Shown here one piece after another: positions 37,223 to 49,015 of a DNA stretch of 64,000 nt. Below the pieces are notes generated by a model. The model was not told the origin of the DNA and made no database searches. It worked only from the letters and a program-made list of their open reading frames with translations. The translations under genes and the position numbers were made by a program. Numbering within the stretch: position 1 is the stretch's first letter; each line of letters starts with the position of its first letter. The stretch is from the NCBI GenBank assembly GCA_013146195.2, contig CM028383.1:21103642-21167641 (forward strand). The letters run 5' to 3'. The DNA is from Codonopsis lanceolata. Taxonomy: Eukaryota > Streptophyta > Magnoliopsida > Asterales > Campanulaceae.

Positions 37223-37455
37223 CCTAAATGAGCTCTGACAACATCCATGTAGGTGTAATTTCGGGTGCCGGTGATGGGGCCAGGTGACCGGTAACAGTCG
37301 GCGAGAATGGTGGAGGTGAAATAGATGATGAAGGAGAAAGCCATGAGAACAGTTGGTCCAACAACCCATCCCAACTGGGCTATAGCCCACGCCTAAGACA
37401 ACACTCCAGATCCAATCACCGCCGTTATGATATGCGCGCTTGCTGTCAACGTCCC
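37223..37455 (-). pseudogene. Captured amino-acid permease (AAP) exon fragment
   Basis: Minus-strand translation reads TASAHIITAVIGSGVLS, a TAG stop, then AWAIAQLGWVVGP, AFSFIIYFTSTILADCYRSP and RNYTYMDVVRAHLG. This is the start of the first membrane helices of plant amino-acid permeases (AAP/AAAP family), which import amino acids at the plasma membrane. The in-frame TAG replaces what is usually a leucine codon. The similarity stops at CATTTAGG-TTATTTT (37223), probably an old exon-intron boundary. Both the stop and the truncation make it non-functional. Confidence 0.85.
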
Positions 37456-37544
37456 TAATTCAAGCCCAATCATAAAATATATATTTAAGATCAATACTCA
37501 GTTACTCATCGCACCGAGGACATATATATACACGTAATCTGCTA

Positions 37545-37889
37545 CTAGCTATTAGTTACCGGATCTACAATCTTCGTTGGATCTGCAATCTTCGCCGGAT
37601 CTGAAACAATGATGCGACGATAGAGGGGGATTTGACGACCGGAGGCGGAGAGAGAGATTAATTTGGCGTCGGGGAAGAAGTCGGAGGGAGAGGTGAGTAA
37701 TCTGCAATCTTCATCGGATCTGTAATTTTCTTTCTCTCTTTCTCTGTCTGTCTCTCTCTCTCTCTCTTTAAGGTCTTCGAATTGGGGCCGCTTAGAAGGA
37801 GCTGGGTAATCGGAGACATCCGGACAGAGCTCTGCAGCTATGATGTCGTTATCGGCAATGGATAGATCGATAGAAGAGAGCTCTTCCAA
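37545..37889 (-). other. Second open stretch in the Pack-MULE, origin unknown
   Basis: The minus frame gives 114 residues starting MEELSSIDLSIADNDIIAAE, with a charged low-complexity run from a (CT)n tract at about 37740-37768. It is GC-rich like the permease fragment, so it may be a second captured piece or part of a chimeric leader. I do not recognise the protein. Confidence 0.3.
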
Positions 37890-38315
37890 TGCGTTCTGTG
37901 CCCTCGTTTAATTTTTCTGGGTAGATTAATTTTTATTTTTTTTATTTTTTTGAGGTCAACTGGTATATTTATTGAGGAACCCACCTTTTGCAATTTTGAG
38001 TTTGTTTAATGTTATTAATTGAAAATTATATATTAAATTGTTAGCTTTTGGTTTTTTGCATCTTTCAAGTTACTCAAGTTAAAACCCAGATTTGGGTTAC
38101 AATGTCTATAGAAGACAGTGATAATAATGAAGACGAAGGGCAAAATAGGCATTTAACCAAACTTAACATCAAAACTTAACGTCCATCTAAAAAAATGTTA
38201 ACGTGCAAGATAAGTCTGGTACAATGGTCATCCCAAAAATTTTGACGTCTCAGTGACCTAATTGCAATGTTTTGAAAAGTACAATGACCCAAAGGTGTGT
38301 TTTGCCTTTATAAAA

Positions 38316-40289
38316 AAACACACTAAAATAAAGAGTAATGATATCAAACTAGTATTACTAGATATTCGTGTTCGTGTCTATGGCACGATACCAGTATATA
38401 TGATTTCGTCAATTGAAACGATAATATCTAAATAGAAAGTGCGATTTTAAAAAATGTTACAGTTGAATGGATGCATTGCTTCAAGTAATAGTTAGGGGCG
38501 CTATTCGAACTCGACTCATAGTTTATGAGGGTTATTTGTAAGAAGTTATATGTAACTGACCTATGACCGTTTGATTTTGCGGCTGGAATCAATTCCCACC
38601 ACCAGAGCCTCAACTGAGCTCTATTGTGAGATTACTAGTACTCTTGCCCGTACCGGTGGCACGACGCCAATTTGTAAATTTATCAATAAATGAAGCAAAT
38701 AATGTGGAAATAAATTAATTTTGTGTCCCTTTAGTATTCATCATTGCCAAAAAGTAATGGCTACAAGCTTGCAATAATTGTATTAGACCGAGTCTGTGAC
38801 ACCACTGAGTAAAATTATTTAATCTATCATTGTTCATACTAATTATCACTAAATTGACATCGTCTCTTACTTATACAGAGACCTCGTTTGGTGCAGTATT
38901 TTCAAAACGCATCATTCTCAAAACACAGTTTTTTTTCTTCTTATAAGCATGTTTGAAAAACGATTTCAAAACGGTATTTTCATAAACACAGTGTTCTAAA
39001 CCCTCCCTTTTCCAGAAACGCTCCAATTTTGAGCGTTTCTAAACACAACACATTTTTAAAACGCTTCATTAAAACACTTTAAACGAGGAAATGCTGCATT
39101 TTTACTAACGTTTTGGTCAAAACGCTCCACCAAAAAAGCTTAAAGCATTAATTTGACACCACAACCAACAACTAAAAGTGGGTATATCATCTTTGCATCA
39201 TTATTTTCCAAGGAAAGGGCAAAAAGTATCGGATTATGCATTAACGATACAATGAGCATATAAGAAATTTACAACTGTGTAACTGGCATAAAAAATTGGG
39301 TAAAATTATGGCCGGTTCCTTTTATAAAATTTGTAACCCCTCCAATCCACCTTCTTCTTTTTTTAAACCGCAAAAGGTCATTTTTGAAAGAAATGTTCCT
39401 ATTATACCCAAAGTAAAAAAAAAAACTATAAATTTCTTTTTCTTCTCTCTTTTTCTTCATTTCCATGGATCTATGGTTATACAATCAAATGCGAACAAAA
39501 TACATAAACATGGATTAATCATACTCCAGTGCTGATCCATTTCTATACTCAACCCTCTCGTCCCCAACCACATCTGCCTACTATATTTTGCTTCGTCGGA
39601 ATCGTCTGACCACCTTAGGAAGTGGAGGATTATAAAATAAAAGACTGAGACCTACAGAGGGAGAAGATTGTTTTCAACCAACTAAACTTTATAAAAACTT
39701 CATATATACATTTTCTACTCAATCCAGAAACAAGATTGGACGTTATTCCGGTTCGTTGCCATTTTTGTGAAAGTCTCCCACAGTGATATAATCTCTTTTC
39801 AAGAAGATTATGCGAGAATCCACGATGAAGAAATAAGGAGATTCTTCTATATCAAAAGCTCACTTGAAAAAAAATAGGCGACTTCCTTAATCACCTGGTA
39901 CGAATGTGGAGAAGAATCAACATAAAATGGTTTAAATTTGATTTTTTGAATCGCAATACATCATTTTTTTGAATTGCGATACATTATTTTTTGAATCACG
40001 ATAAATGAAGATGCTACAAGCACTCTGAGAGCGAAGCCACAAGTAAACTTTATTGGATCCAAGCAATTTCTTTATCTCTTCAAGGGGAGCCAATCGAAAT
40101 AAAATGTGGCCTGGGAACACAACATCGTTTTTCATCGACTTACAACTCAGGCTACGCTTGATTGACAAGATTGAGATGTGAATGGGAGAGCAGGAGAAGA
40201 AACATGGATCTCTTGGATGATAGAGCCCTCTAGAAAAAAATTTCTTGTATGAAAGCACTAGAGAGCTCTTTTGATTGCACCAAACCAAA
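38316..40289. other. No gene seen; repeat relics
   Basis: Between 38880 and 39130 the words AAAACGC and GCGTTT recur in both orientations, as in a decayed foldback repeat. At about 39937-40010 TTTTTTGAATCGCAATACAT-like units occur three times. The minus frame at 39932-40294 (120 codons) shows no known domain. Confidence 0.35.
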
Positions 40290-40297
40290 CCCACAAG

Positions 40298-41564
40298 TAG
40301 GGGTGAGCACGGGCCCTAATCCTGCGGGCATTTGTAATGCAAGTATAGGCCATATGGTAGTAGACATCATTTTAAAAAGCCAAGTACTCTGACAAGTCCA
40401 CGGACATTAGTGTGGGCTTTAGAAGAGCATTGGCGGGCATTTGGCGGGCACGTGCTTGATGGGCTCTCCGATTGATTTTCATGTTTTAAAATATTTTTTG
40501 TAAGGCCTACTCATACTCATTGTAAAATTAATAAAAATTTAAAGTCAAATTAATTTAGTAACAGTAATTATCTGATGATAAATTTACTAAATTAAACAAC
40601 AGTGACTTGAAGCCTTCATGCTAACTTCTGGGATGCATACATGAAAATAGTATTGAACCCAATAAAGTACCATTTCACAGAAGCCTTCAAAGCATGTTGT
40701 AGAGCTACATGAAATAAATTTAATTTCAATTTAGGTTCATTTTGCGGCTCACCTAGCACGGCTACCTACAAGGACCCTAGCAAATACATCAACTGGGATG
40801 GGTGTCATCTCACAGAAGCCATGAACCGGTTAGTGTCAATTTTTTTACTAAATCAAGGTTGAGGGTGGGACTGAAGATTCGTTACTTTAATTTATTGGGT
40901 TCAATACTACGTTTAACCTCATCTCGATGAGGGTGGGACTGAAGATCAAAGATCGGAATAGCTGCGTAATTGTGAGGATAAAACATGACTTGAAGATAAG
41001 GGTCAAATGGAATAGCGTTGGACTGAAGATGATTAACCTCACCTCGAAGATCAGACTGAAGCCTGAACATCGAAACTTGAAGACTTGAAGATGAGGGTCA
41101 AACGGGACTATAGTTTATGGGTGTGAGGGTGAGGTGGTGGAGGAAATGAAGACTTGAAGACAGCGAAGTCTTGAAGCCTTGAAAGAATGCGATGACAGTC
41201 TTGGCAGATGAGGATATGCGAATACAATTGAGAGACTTTTGGTTTTAGCCTTTTAGGGTTTTACTATGTTTAGTGTTTAGACTTTTAGTATATATCTATA
41301 TTAGTATATATCTATATTAGTATATATCTATATATATTATATATAATTATAATATATATAATACATTAATAATATAATGAAGTCAATTAGATGGGCAGGG
41401 TCGAGCACTTGACGGACATTAAAAATTGAAAGCCTAGTTGAGCCCATTACAATGGGCATATAACCTCTCTAAAGCCCAACACTATGTATTAGTCCATGGG
41501 CACGGGCACTATGGGCCGGGCACTGCAGGCTGTACGGGCCTATGGGTTAGGCTGCTCATCCCTA
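40298..41564. mobile_element. Non-autonomous hAT element with perfect 8-bp target duplication
   Basis: TAGGGGTGAGCACGGGCCC at 40298 and TGCTCATCCCTA ending at 41564 are inverted over the terminal 12 bases with one mismatch. The flanks CCCACAAG at 40290-40297 and 41565-41572 are identical. The 1267-bp interior has GGGCACGGGC words near both ends and a GAAGATGAGGGT-rich middle, without a transposase frame. Confidence 0.85.
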
Positions 41565-41772
41565 CCCACAAGTGATTTATGTATTTTGAGAGACTTTTTG
41601 TTACTCAACTCAACTTGATGTCTGTTCCTTGCTCGAGACAAGTTCAAGTTCAAATTCGGCTTAGATTAATTAAAAGTTTTAGTGAGTCGAGCTTTGAAAT
41701 TCTAGAGAGTCAGAGTTTGAAATTTTTGAATCGTGATACATAAATTTTTGAATCGCGATTCATTTTCATAGC

Positions 41773-41965
41773 GCGTCTCAGGCTCATCAAGGGTATCGCA
41801 ATCATTTCACCCCCAAAAGTATCCTTTTCCGGTTAAAAAAAAAGAAAAGGTCGGTCAACTTTTTGAAGTTTCTAATCGCGCTAAAGTACTCAATTTTTTT
41901 TTCAACCGGAAAAAATCACTTTTTGTGGTAAAATGACTACGATACCCTTAATGAATCGTAGGCGC
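41773..41965. repeat. Foldback repeat with TTTTCCGGTT arms
   Basis: The left arm (AGCGCGTCTCAGG, CATCAAGGGTATCGCAATCA, CCTTTTCCGGTT) pairs with a right arm that complements it (AACCGGAAAAAATCAC, GACTACGATACCCTTAATGA, AGGCGCGCT). A related TTTTCCGGTTGAAAAAAA piece recurs near 42489. Confidence 0.55.
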
Positions 41966-41983
41966 GCTACGGAGGTCATAATT

Positions 41984-42168
41984 TTTTGCACCGCGATTCA
42001 TCAATTTTATTGCATTAATTTTTGCACCACGGTTCAATAGTTTAATTGCACCGCGATTCATCAGTTTTATTGCATTAATTTTGCACATCGATTCATCAAT
42101 TTTATTGCATAAATTTTGCACTGCTATTCATCAATTTAATTGCATTAATTTTGCACCACGGTTCAAAA
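41984..42168. repeat. Minisatellite, about 38-40 bp unit, five copies
   Basis: Units read TTGCACCGCGATTCATCA followed by ATTTTATTGCATTAATT. They recur five times with point changes (CACCACGGTTCAA, CACATCGATTCATCA, CACTGCTATTCATCA). Confidence 0.7.
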
Positions 42169-44779
42169 TCGTAATGAAACAGACCATGTCCTTTCTCAGT
42201 CTTCTTCTTCATTCTCGTTCGTCATAAGCCTTCTTATTCCTTCTATTTTGTCTTCGTCCATACTGTGAAAATCCTCCAGCCCAACACATTTTCATTAAAG
42301 TTTCATAGTCAAAGATTCAAAAAACTCGTTTACCTTTCGGGGGAGTTTCCCCCGAACCCCGCGACCTGACCGAGCACGTCGATCCCCATTTCATTGTCCA
42401 ACAATAGTGATTTTCGAATCCAAAGTGTGTTACTGGAGCTATTGAAGAAAACGATGACATTTTTTGAACAATATTTTGAAAAGTAGTCTTTTCCGGTTGA
42501 AAAAAAAAACCATTGGATTGGAGAGGTTAGAAACTTTAAAAAGTGAACCAACCCGAATTTCACCAATAAAAAAAAGATATTAAAACGAATTAAAACTTTG
42601 AAAAATGAATTGACCTGCAATTTTACCTCAAAAAAAAAAATTAGAGCACTCTGTACCTTTGAAGGAGAGATTTTCGACCATAGTCTATAGGGCATGGCAT
42701 GTTTCCATTGCTTTAGACTTTAGTCCCTTCATAAAGCCCAAAAATTCTTTATATTCTACATGTGTTAACTTAATTCGCTTTGTAAACGCATAACTCTGCT
42801 TTGTAGATTACTAAGCCCATGGCTCTGCTTTGGATTCAAGTACTATAGTGACAAAGTTGCTAATGCATAGCACCTAAAGCGTTATATAAAACAATATCCA
42901 AACCTCCTGCAGCCAATTGGTTTTGAGAGGCGGTGATCCCATTATCTTTATTCAATAATTGTTATGTTTGATTATTTTCGACGCGGGTTTAGTGTCTCAA
43001 CAAACTTTGATTAACCCCCAATTTTCATATAGATTTGGAATGGCAATGGATTTGGGTGAGTTGTGGGTTTGGATTTAGGGATAGGTTTGGAGATATATTA
43101 TTATTATGGAGCGTGAGATTGGCGGGCAGATGGAGGTAGTAGGGTAGAGACCGCGGCTATGAAGGTTGAAGGAGGGGCAATTCCCAAAACACTAGCAGTG
43201 ATGGTGCCATCTCCACATCTTGTTTCAGTGATGTAAAATTGATTACAAAATCTAGGGTAGATTTTTGCTATGGCTATCATGAAAATGAAGGTTGGAAAAT
43301 GAATTTTGGAAAGAAAGCGAAAAAGGGAATGGCTTAGCATTAGTGAGGGAAGGTAGGGCGGGCAGTAATATTTCAAGGGGAGAAGGCACTGAGAAAGCCC
43401 CAAAAGAATCACCATTGATGAATTTCGATTTTGTTCAAGAAGAAGAAAAACGAGATATCAATCACCCTTCATTCTTTCAACTAAGTAATATATTTGATTA
43501 TGGAATCCTAGTGCCAACATGATTAGGAGAGAATTTCAACCACTCTATGTCTATGTTCATGAAACATGTTGGAAGTTGAAAGTTGAAACGGACCATTGGA
43601 GCATAGTTCATCGAGAATCACTGGTTTGAATTGTGAGTGACACAGCTAGACGACGTTATCCCTATGTTTCTATAAATTTCCTATTTCCTACTACTTGGAA
43701 GCTTTTTGCATTCTTCAGAAGATTGCCCAAAATGAAGCTAACTGGGTAAGGTAGTTCGTTTGAGACGGCTTAGGCTTATATGAGGCCAATGCCATAGCGC
43801 ATAGACATAAGGTTAAGAGGATAAGTGGTCAGACAACTGATTAGACAAAGTCTCTAGGGAATTTGAGCCAAAATGCCAAGACAGTATCAACTATCAACTA
43901 GCTAGGTGTCTTTTATGTTCCATCTGCCATGTGGATTAGCTCAAGACATATTGCCAAGTCCTGAAGCACTAGTGAAATGGAAATTAGACCAAGCAATGTG
44001 GGCCTCACATACATTCATTGCCATTTGCCAGCTTGCCAGCTTGCTTATGGATTTGACAAACAATTAAAACCCAATTGTCTTATTGTTGTGCAATGTGGTC
44101 AAATGATCTGGCATGATTATTGATGCTGAAATTAAACACACATCACCAGTATGTAACATGGAAAGTTTTTTCCAATCTATCCATCCAAAGGAGTTATAAA
44201 GAAGATGACAATGGCTTTGCAACTTCAAGTTTATTCCATCAAAAATAGCTGCCTTCTTGGACCATGTTATTATTATAAGGGGTTACTGCACTTTTATCCT
44301 AAGGAGCTGTTAGTGGGTCTATCAAACGACAGCCGTTGCGTTCATATAGAGACACTATTTCCGTAATTCAAACCCACAATGGAGCATAGGAAGCCATAAC
44401 CCAGCTCAAATTAACAGAAATCTACAAGTAACTAAAAACTAAACAATGCACCAGAAAGCTTGTTTTATGTAGACATGATATCAGGATTGAAAACAACACA
44501 CACTGCTAATGTACTTTTGAGTTTAGAATCACAAAAAAGCTCTGCGGTTGTTGTAATATCTAAAAGAATAAAATTTAAATTATACAAATGCATCTCAATT
44601 ATGTATCGCTAGGGATAAACGAATGGAGGTTATCGAATATTGCAAACCAAATTTTAAAAAAAGGAGGGGGGGGGGGAGAAAACCACTAGGGAACTAAAAG
44701 AATGAGGAGAAAAAAGAAGTAAATAAGTAAGCTCGAAAGTTCAGACTTTGAAACTTTTTTTTCTTACAATTAATCAGTG
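42169..44779. other. No gene seen
   Basis: AT-rich sequence with poly(A)/poly(T) tracts and a 12-13 base G run near 44667. Open frames at 43104-43415 (minus) and 43292-43522 (plus) overlap each other and show no conserved motif. The receptor-kinase 3' UTR should lie in the last few hundred bases. Confidence 0.4.
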
Positions 44780-47700
44780 TTATCTCCACCTACTTGGCTG
44801 GTTAAGGTTCCTACTGCTATCTCCTTCACTTGTATCCGAAGCCCCTTCACCATACTGTTTATCGTCTAATTTTGTTGGGGCGTGACTGTCTTGGGTACGG
44901 GACGATTCTCTTCCAATCCGTCGGTCCTGCAAGTTTAAGGGGAAAAAATGATTTGGGGATTGGGATTAGCAATAGCAATATTTTTATTCAAGGTGTGTGT
45001 GTGTGTGTTTTTTTTTTTTTTGCTTATTTCTTTACCCTAAGGGTGCGGAGACCTTGGGGCTTGCAGCTCGACCGGTGGGCCACCCCCTTTAGGGTTCATT
45101 TTCAAGAACTCAATCTTCAAGAATTTAAGGAAAAGTTCAAGGAAGAATTAGATAGTACATACGTCACGAAATAGCAAGTCATCTGCCTCGAGCATGTGGA
45201 TTACATGCCCCATTTTGGGCCTCTTTTGCGCATCAGGATCTACACATCTAAGAGCAACCAATAGAATACGTTTTAAAGCTTTTGAGGCAGGCATCTCAGG
45301 TAACTTAGGGTCCACTACTTCCTCCGATTTTCTGTTTCCAACCATTGTCTTCAACCAATCCACTAAGTTCACCTGTAGTCAAATAGTCAAACCTCAGATT
45401 GTTAGATATGATCGGCAAAAATGATAAAGGAGGGACATTAAAAAATAGATTACTAACCTCCCCCTGAGGCCTACTATAATCAACAGGATTTCTCCCAGAA
45501 ATTATCTCCATAATAAGTATCCCGAAGCTATATACATCGCTCTTCTCATTCAACATACCAGTGCAAGCATACTCCGGAGCAACATAACTGAAAAGAAACA
45601 CACTCTTTAACTAATTTCCCACTGGAAGCTAGGTCCATTGCAGAAGCAGAGAAACAAGTACGATTTATCAAGCGTGGAAACAAACTAACCCGAATGTTCC
45701 CATTACACGAGTTGTCACATAACTCCTCTCAGAGCACAAGAGCTTAGCAAGTCCAAAGTCTGAAACTTTAGAATTCCATTGACGGTCAAGAAGTATATTG
45801 CTGGATTTGACATCTCGATGGACAACCTTTGGCTCAAGACCCTCATGGAGATAGGCCAAGCTGTAATAACAAGAAAGTGAAAATAAGCCAACAACTCAAA
45901 ATTGATATGATATGCCTTAACATATTTCAATAAACCAGTCATCGAGAGAAATGCACCCTTTTGCAGTTCCCAAAATAACATTCATACGAATATCCCATGT
46001 TAAAGGGCTGACTTCTCCTACATCTCCATGAAGCCACTGGTCCAAATTACCATTGTCTACATACTCATAAACAAGCATCCTGAAAGACAAAACATTTATC
46101 AATAGAACATATTGTTAAGATTATTCCACAACCAGGCAAACAATATGCCCAAAAAGAATAGAGAGAGAGGCAACCATATGCTCGCATTTGAATTGAAAAT
46201 AAATATGATTACCTATAAGCACCTTCAACACAATACCCAAGCAGCCGAACAAGATTCTTGTGCCTTACACGCCCAATTACTTCCACTTCGACTTTGAACT
46301 CCCTCTCAGCCTGACCCCTGATATTCATCATTTAAACAAAAAAACATGTAAGAAGCATAATAATCCACTGCTGCCACTTAGTACAAAATAACTAGCCAGG
46401 AATAAAGATGCTCGTCAAATAGGAAGCTAACAGTTACTCAGCGCCGCGTTTTGTACCCTAGACAAACAGCTAGCTAAGAACATAAGCTAATCAAACCACT
46501 CACGCATCTAAATGCTAAATTGTGAAGTTTGCAATTGAAAGGGAACGAGATAGAGAAAATAACAACTTATGGCAGAAATTCTAGTCATTCTAGAGAACCA
46601 TTCAAACGAGATTAGGTCTAATGTAAGACGTCTTACGGATATTAATTCGTAAGATGAAGCCTCACTCTCTCAAAGCTCGACCCACCAATACACGATGAGT
46701 CAGGTAAAGAGGATCCGTCTTACAAAAAATATCCGTAAGACCGTTTTACACAAGTGTTAGCCTTCAAACGATGAAAAGACAAGAGCAACAAAGGAAAGAA
46801 AGAAATCAAACCCACATCACTCAAACCAAATATCTTACGGAAGCATTTTTAACTTGCATGATTGTTCACCGTTCACGATCAAATTAATACCCAATAAACT
46901 AGTTATCTCAAAGTTTTCTTAAATTAGCAAAACAGTCCAGACTCCAGATATGGATACCCTTTACTTTGAACCCACAAGACTCCAACCAAACATTTAGCAG
47001 AAGCTTCATAGTTCATACCACCAAATTTGTACGCAGTGCCTAGAAGTCAAAGTTTTCTTAAACCGCATTTTCTTCAATTCAAAGCCATTAAAACTCCACC
47101 ACAACATATACATTATGTTCATACCGTGGTCTCAAAGTAGTACAAAAACTATAAGTCAAAATTTTCTTAAAGTGGCATGAATCCCTCATTGTTCTTCGCA
47201 GTAACATAAAACACACACACACACACACACTGAAATTCAAGAAAACAGAAGAAATATACACCTGTTATTCAACAAATTCTTGACAGCCACCCGGGTATTA
47301 TCCCCCAAAACGCCACTATACACAATCCCATACCCACCTTCACCAATCACATTCTCATCCGCCAATCCATTCGTCGCCGCCTCTAGCTCTCTTAACGTAT
47401 ACCACCGCCCCCATCCCAGATGCGACACCTCCGGCAAACCTACACTACCTCCTCCCACACCACCACCGCCAAACGACCCCGTATCATTCGCATTACTCGT
47501 CCCCCTACTCTCCCCACTAGACTGCCGATCCGAAAAAACCACCCTATGCTCCGATTTCCCTATATCAATCTGGATCTCCGGCACCACCGCCGGAGCCACA
47601 ACCGGTCGGTGATCACCGTCATCATGGTTCACGATCTCTTGGATGTCCTTGGGAATTACCGGGGTGCGGTCACCGCCGGCGGAGAGCTTGTGACGAAGAT

Positions 47701-47866
47701 GGGGAGATTTTCGCCGGCGGGAGGTGATACAAAGAGATAATAGGAAGAGGATTAGGACTATGATTGCGCCAACAAAGATCCCGATGACAACCCACAACTT
47801 CAGGCCGAAAATTGAGGTGGGTTTTGAGAGCTCGCTGTTCACGAAAGGTTTGTCGTAAACAGACAT
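44780..47866 (-). CDS. Receptor-like serine/threonine kinase (At1g01540/At4g01330 type)
   Basis: Seven exons on the minus strand: 47866-47262, 46317-46213, 46079-45957, 45860-45690, 45587-45458, 45372-45163 and 44926-44780. All are GT-AG, total 1491 bases, 496 residues. There is no extracellular domain. A short N-terminus (MSVYDKPFVNSELSKPTSIFG) leads into one membrane helix at about 24-47, then a basic stop-transfer and a linker with EIQIDIGKSEHRVVFSDR. The kinase has glycine loop GEGGYGIVY (175-183), VAVK lysine 196, HRDVKSSN with aspartate 294, DFG at 312-314 and GYVAPEYACTGML. It is an RD kinase with all catalytic residues. The tail ends in a Ser-rich stretch (SEGDSSRNLNQPSRWR). Family members sit at the plasma membrane; ligand and substrate are unknown. 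The last exon was placed by phase and by the conserved D-RR junction. Confidence 0.93.
46623..46750. mobile_element. MITE, GTAAGAC family, in receptor-kinase intron 1
   Basis: The left end GTAAGACGTCTTACGGAT and the right end ATCCGTAAGACCGTTTTAC are inverted. The core ATTCGTAAGATGAAGCCTCA matches the copies at 16374 and 26648. Confidence 0.7.
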
Positions 47867-47899
47867 TGTAGAGAGAGAAAGTGAGGAGAGAGAACCTGC

Positions 47900-47942
47900 C
47901 GAGCATATATATATACAGAGAGAGAGAGAGAGAGAGAGAGAG
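47900..47942 (-). promoter_or_regulatory. TATA-like tract and (GA)n in the receptor-kinase promoter
   Basis: On the minus strand a (CT)n run at about 47918-47942 precedes TATATATATATG at about 47905-47915, some 40 bases before the ATG. Pyrimidine patches plus a TATA box are common in plant core promoters. If it is used, the leader is very short. Confidence 0.35.
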
Positions 47943-48699
47943 TATAAATGTTTAGGTTTGTGTTAGTATTGGATCAAAGAGAGATTGTACTAGAGGTTGG
48001 TTGGATAAACGGGCAAATTAATTAAACTTAAATTGGTAATAATTCCACCGGTAAATGAGATTTGGCCGGCCGTTATTGGGTTTCTCCGACAACTGGAGAG
48101 GGTTTCTCCGACAACTGGAGAGAGTGAAGTTGAGAGAGAAAACACAGGGGGTGTCTAAAGCTAATAAAGGTAGTGTTTTTCTGTCTAGGTAAGAAACTAA
48201 GGAGTAAGGATGACATACTTACACTTTCACCCTTTAAGTTTACTTATTATCAAATACAAGCATAAATATTGGCATATGAGGTACCAGGTTTATGTCTTTA
48301 GTCTTATCATATTTTTCCGTATATATAATATACTAGTTATTTATGTCGTTGTATAAAACTACTTTGCAAATGTGTTTAGAGGATGTTAATCGGTTAACGA
48401 AATTCAAATATAATTAAACTCTAATATATTTAAGAGGTATAAGTAAATGCATATTAACTCATATAGCTATGATCAAGCTCATTTTAAAAAGAATGGTTAT
48501 ATATAAAAACTTGAAATTTGAATTATTGATGATGTAGATCATTTTGGGTTGTAGTAGTGACATTTGTAAGAAATTGTGTCTTAATCATTCATTTTGAAAT
48601 ATATTAGTATTAGGTTATAAGTAATAGACTTTTTATCTACTTATTAATGTAAAGAATCCAAATTCGTATGAATTCAATCAAATGGTTTTAATTTATTGA
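47943..48699. other. Upstream of the receptor kinase, no gene seen
   Basis: A short direct repeat GGTTTCTCCGACAACTGGAG occurs twice at about 48079-48121. The remainder is AT-rich, with no conserved frame. Confidence 0.45.
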
Positions 48700-48719
48700 C
48701 TCTTATATTGAGAATTGTG

Positions 48720-49015
48720 ACATTATCGTGGCATAGACATGACATTGGTAGGCATTGTTGTTGCATAGGCATGACATAAGTTGGCACGTCACATCGTGGC
48801 ATGGTTTGGCATCATGGCATTGACATGGTTGTGCATCATGATATAGGCATGACATGCATTGGCATGACATTGCTAGACATTGTTGTGGCATAGGCATGAC
48901 CCAAGTTGGTATGACTTAAAGAGGCTTTGGCGAGCGTCGGAGTATAAGCACACCACACCTTGGCGTGATTGGGCATCATGGCGTAGGCATGACTTGGCAT
49001 GGTTGGCCATCGTGA
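48720..49015. repeat. Degenerate CATG-rich minisatellite
   Basis: Variants of GGCATGACAT, GGCATAGGCATGAC and TTGTGGCATAGG recur more than a dozen times over 300 bp. Translations are dominated by His, Cys, Met and Pro and look like repeat shadows, not protein. The unit length is irregular (10-20 bp). Confidence 0.65.

Larger units (their letters stand above)
36761..38306. mobile_element. Pack-MULE carrying an amino-acid permease fragment
   Basis: GGCAAAACACACCTTCGG opens a left arm of about 155 bp (to about 36915). Its complement closes the right arm (about 38155-38306, ending GGTGTGTTTTGCC). The flanks are TTTATAAAA on both sides (36752-36760 and 38307-38315), an exact 9-bp Mutator-type duplication. 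The GC-richer interior includes a recognisable permease exon (37223-37455, minus) and a second open stretch (37545-37889, minus). No transposase is present, so it is non-autonomous. It lies just upstream of the inferred BPS1 leader. Confidence 0.88.

Noticed and set aside
39932..40294. 120-codon minus frame
   Set aside because: It ends against a hAT insertion, overlaps TTGAATCGCGATAC repeat units and matches no family I know.
43104..43522. Overlapping open frames of 103 and 76 codons
   Set aside because: They overlap on opposite strands, lack motifs and show no splice continuation.
47280..47740. Long plus-strand frames of 106-110 codons
   Set aside because: They are shadows of the first exon of the receptor-like kinase on the minus strand.
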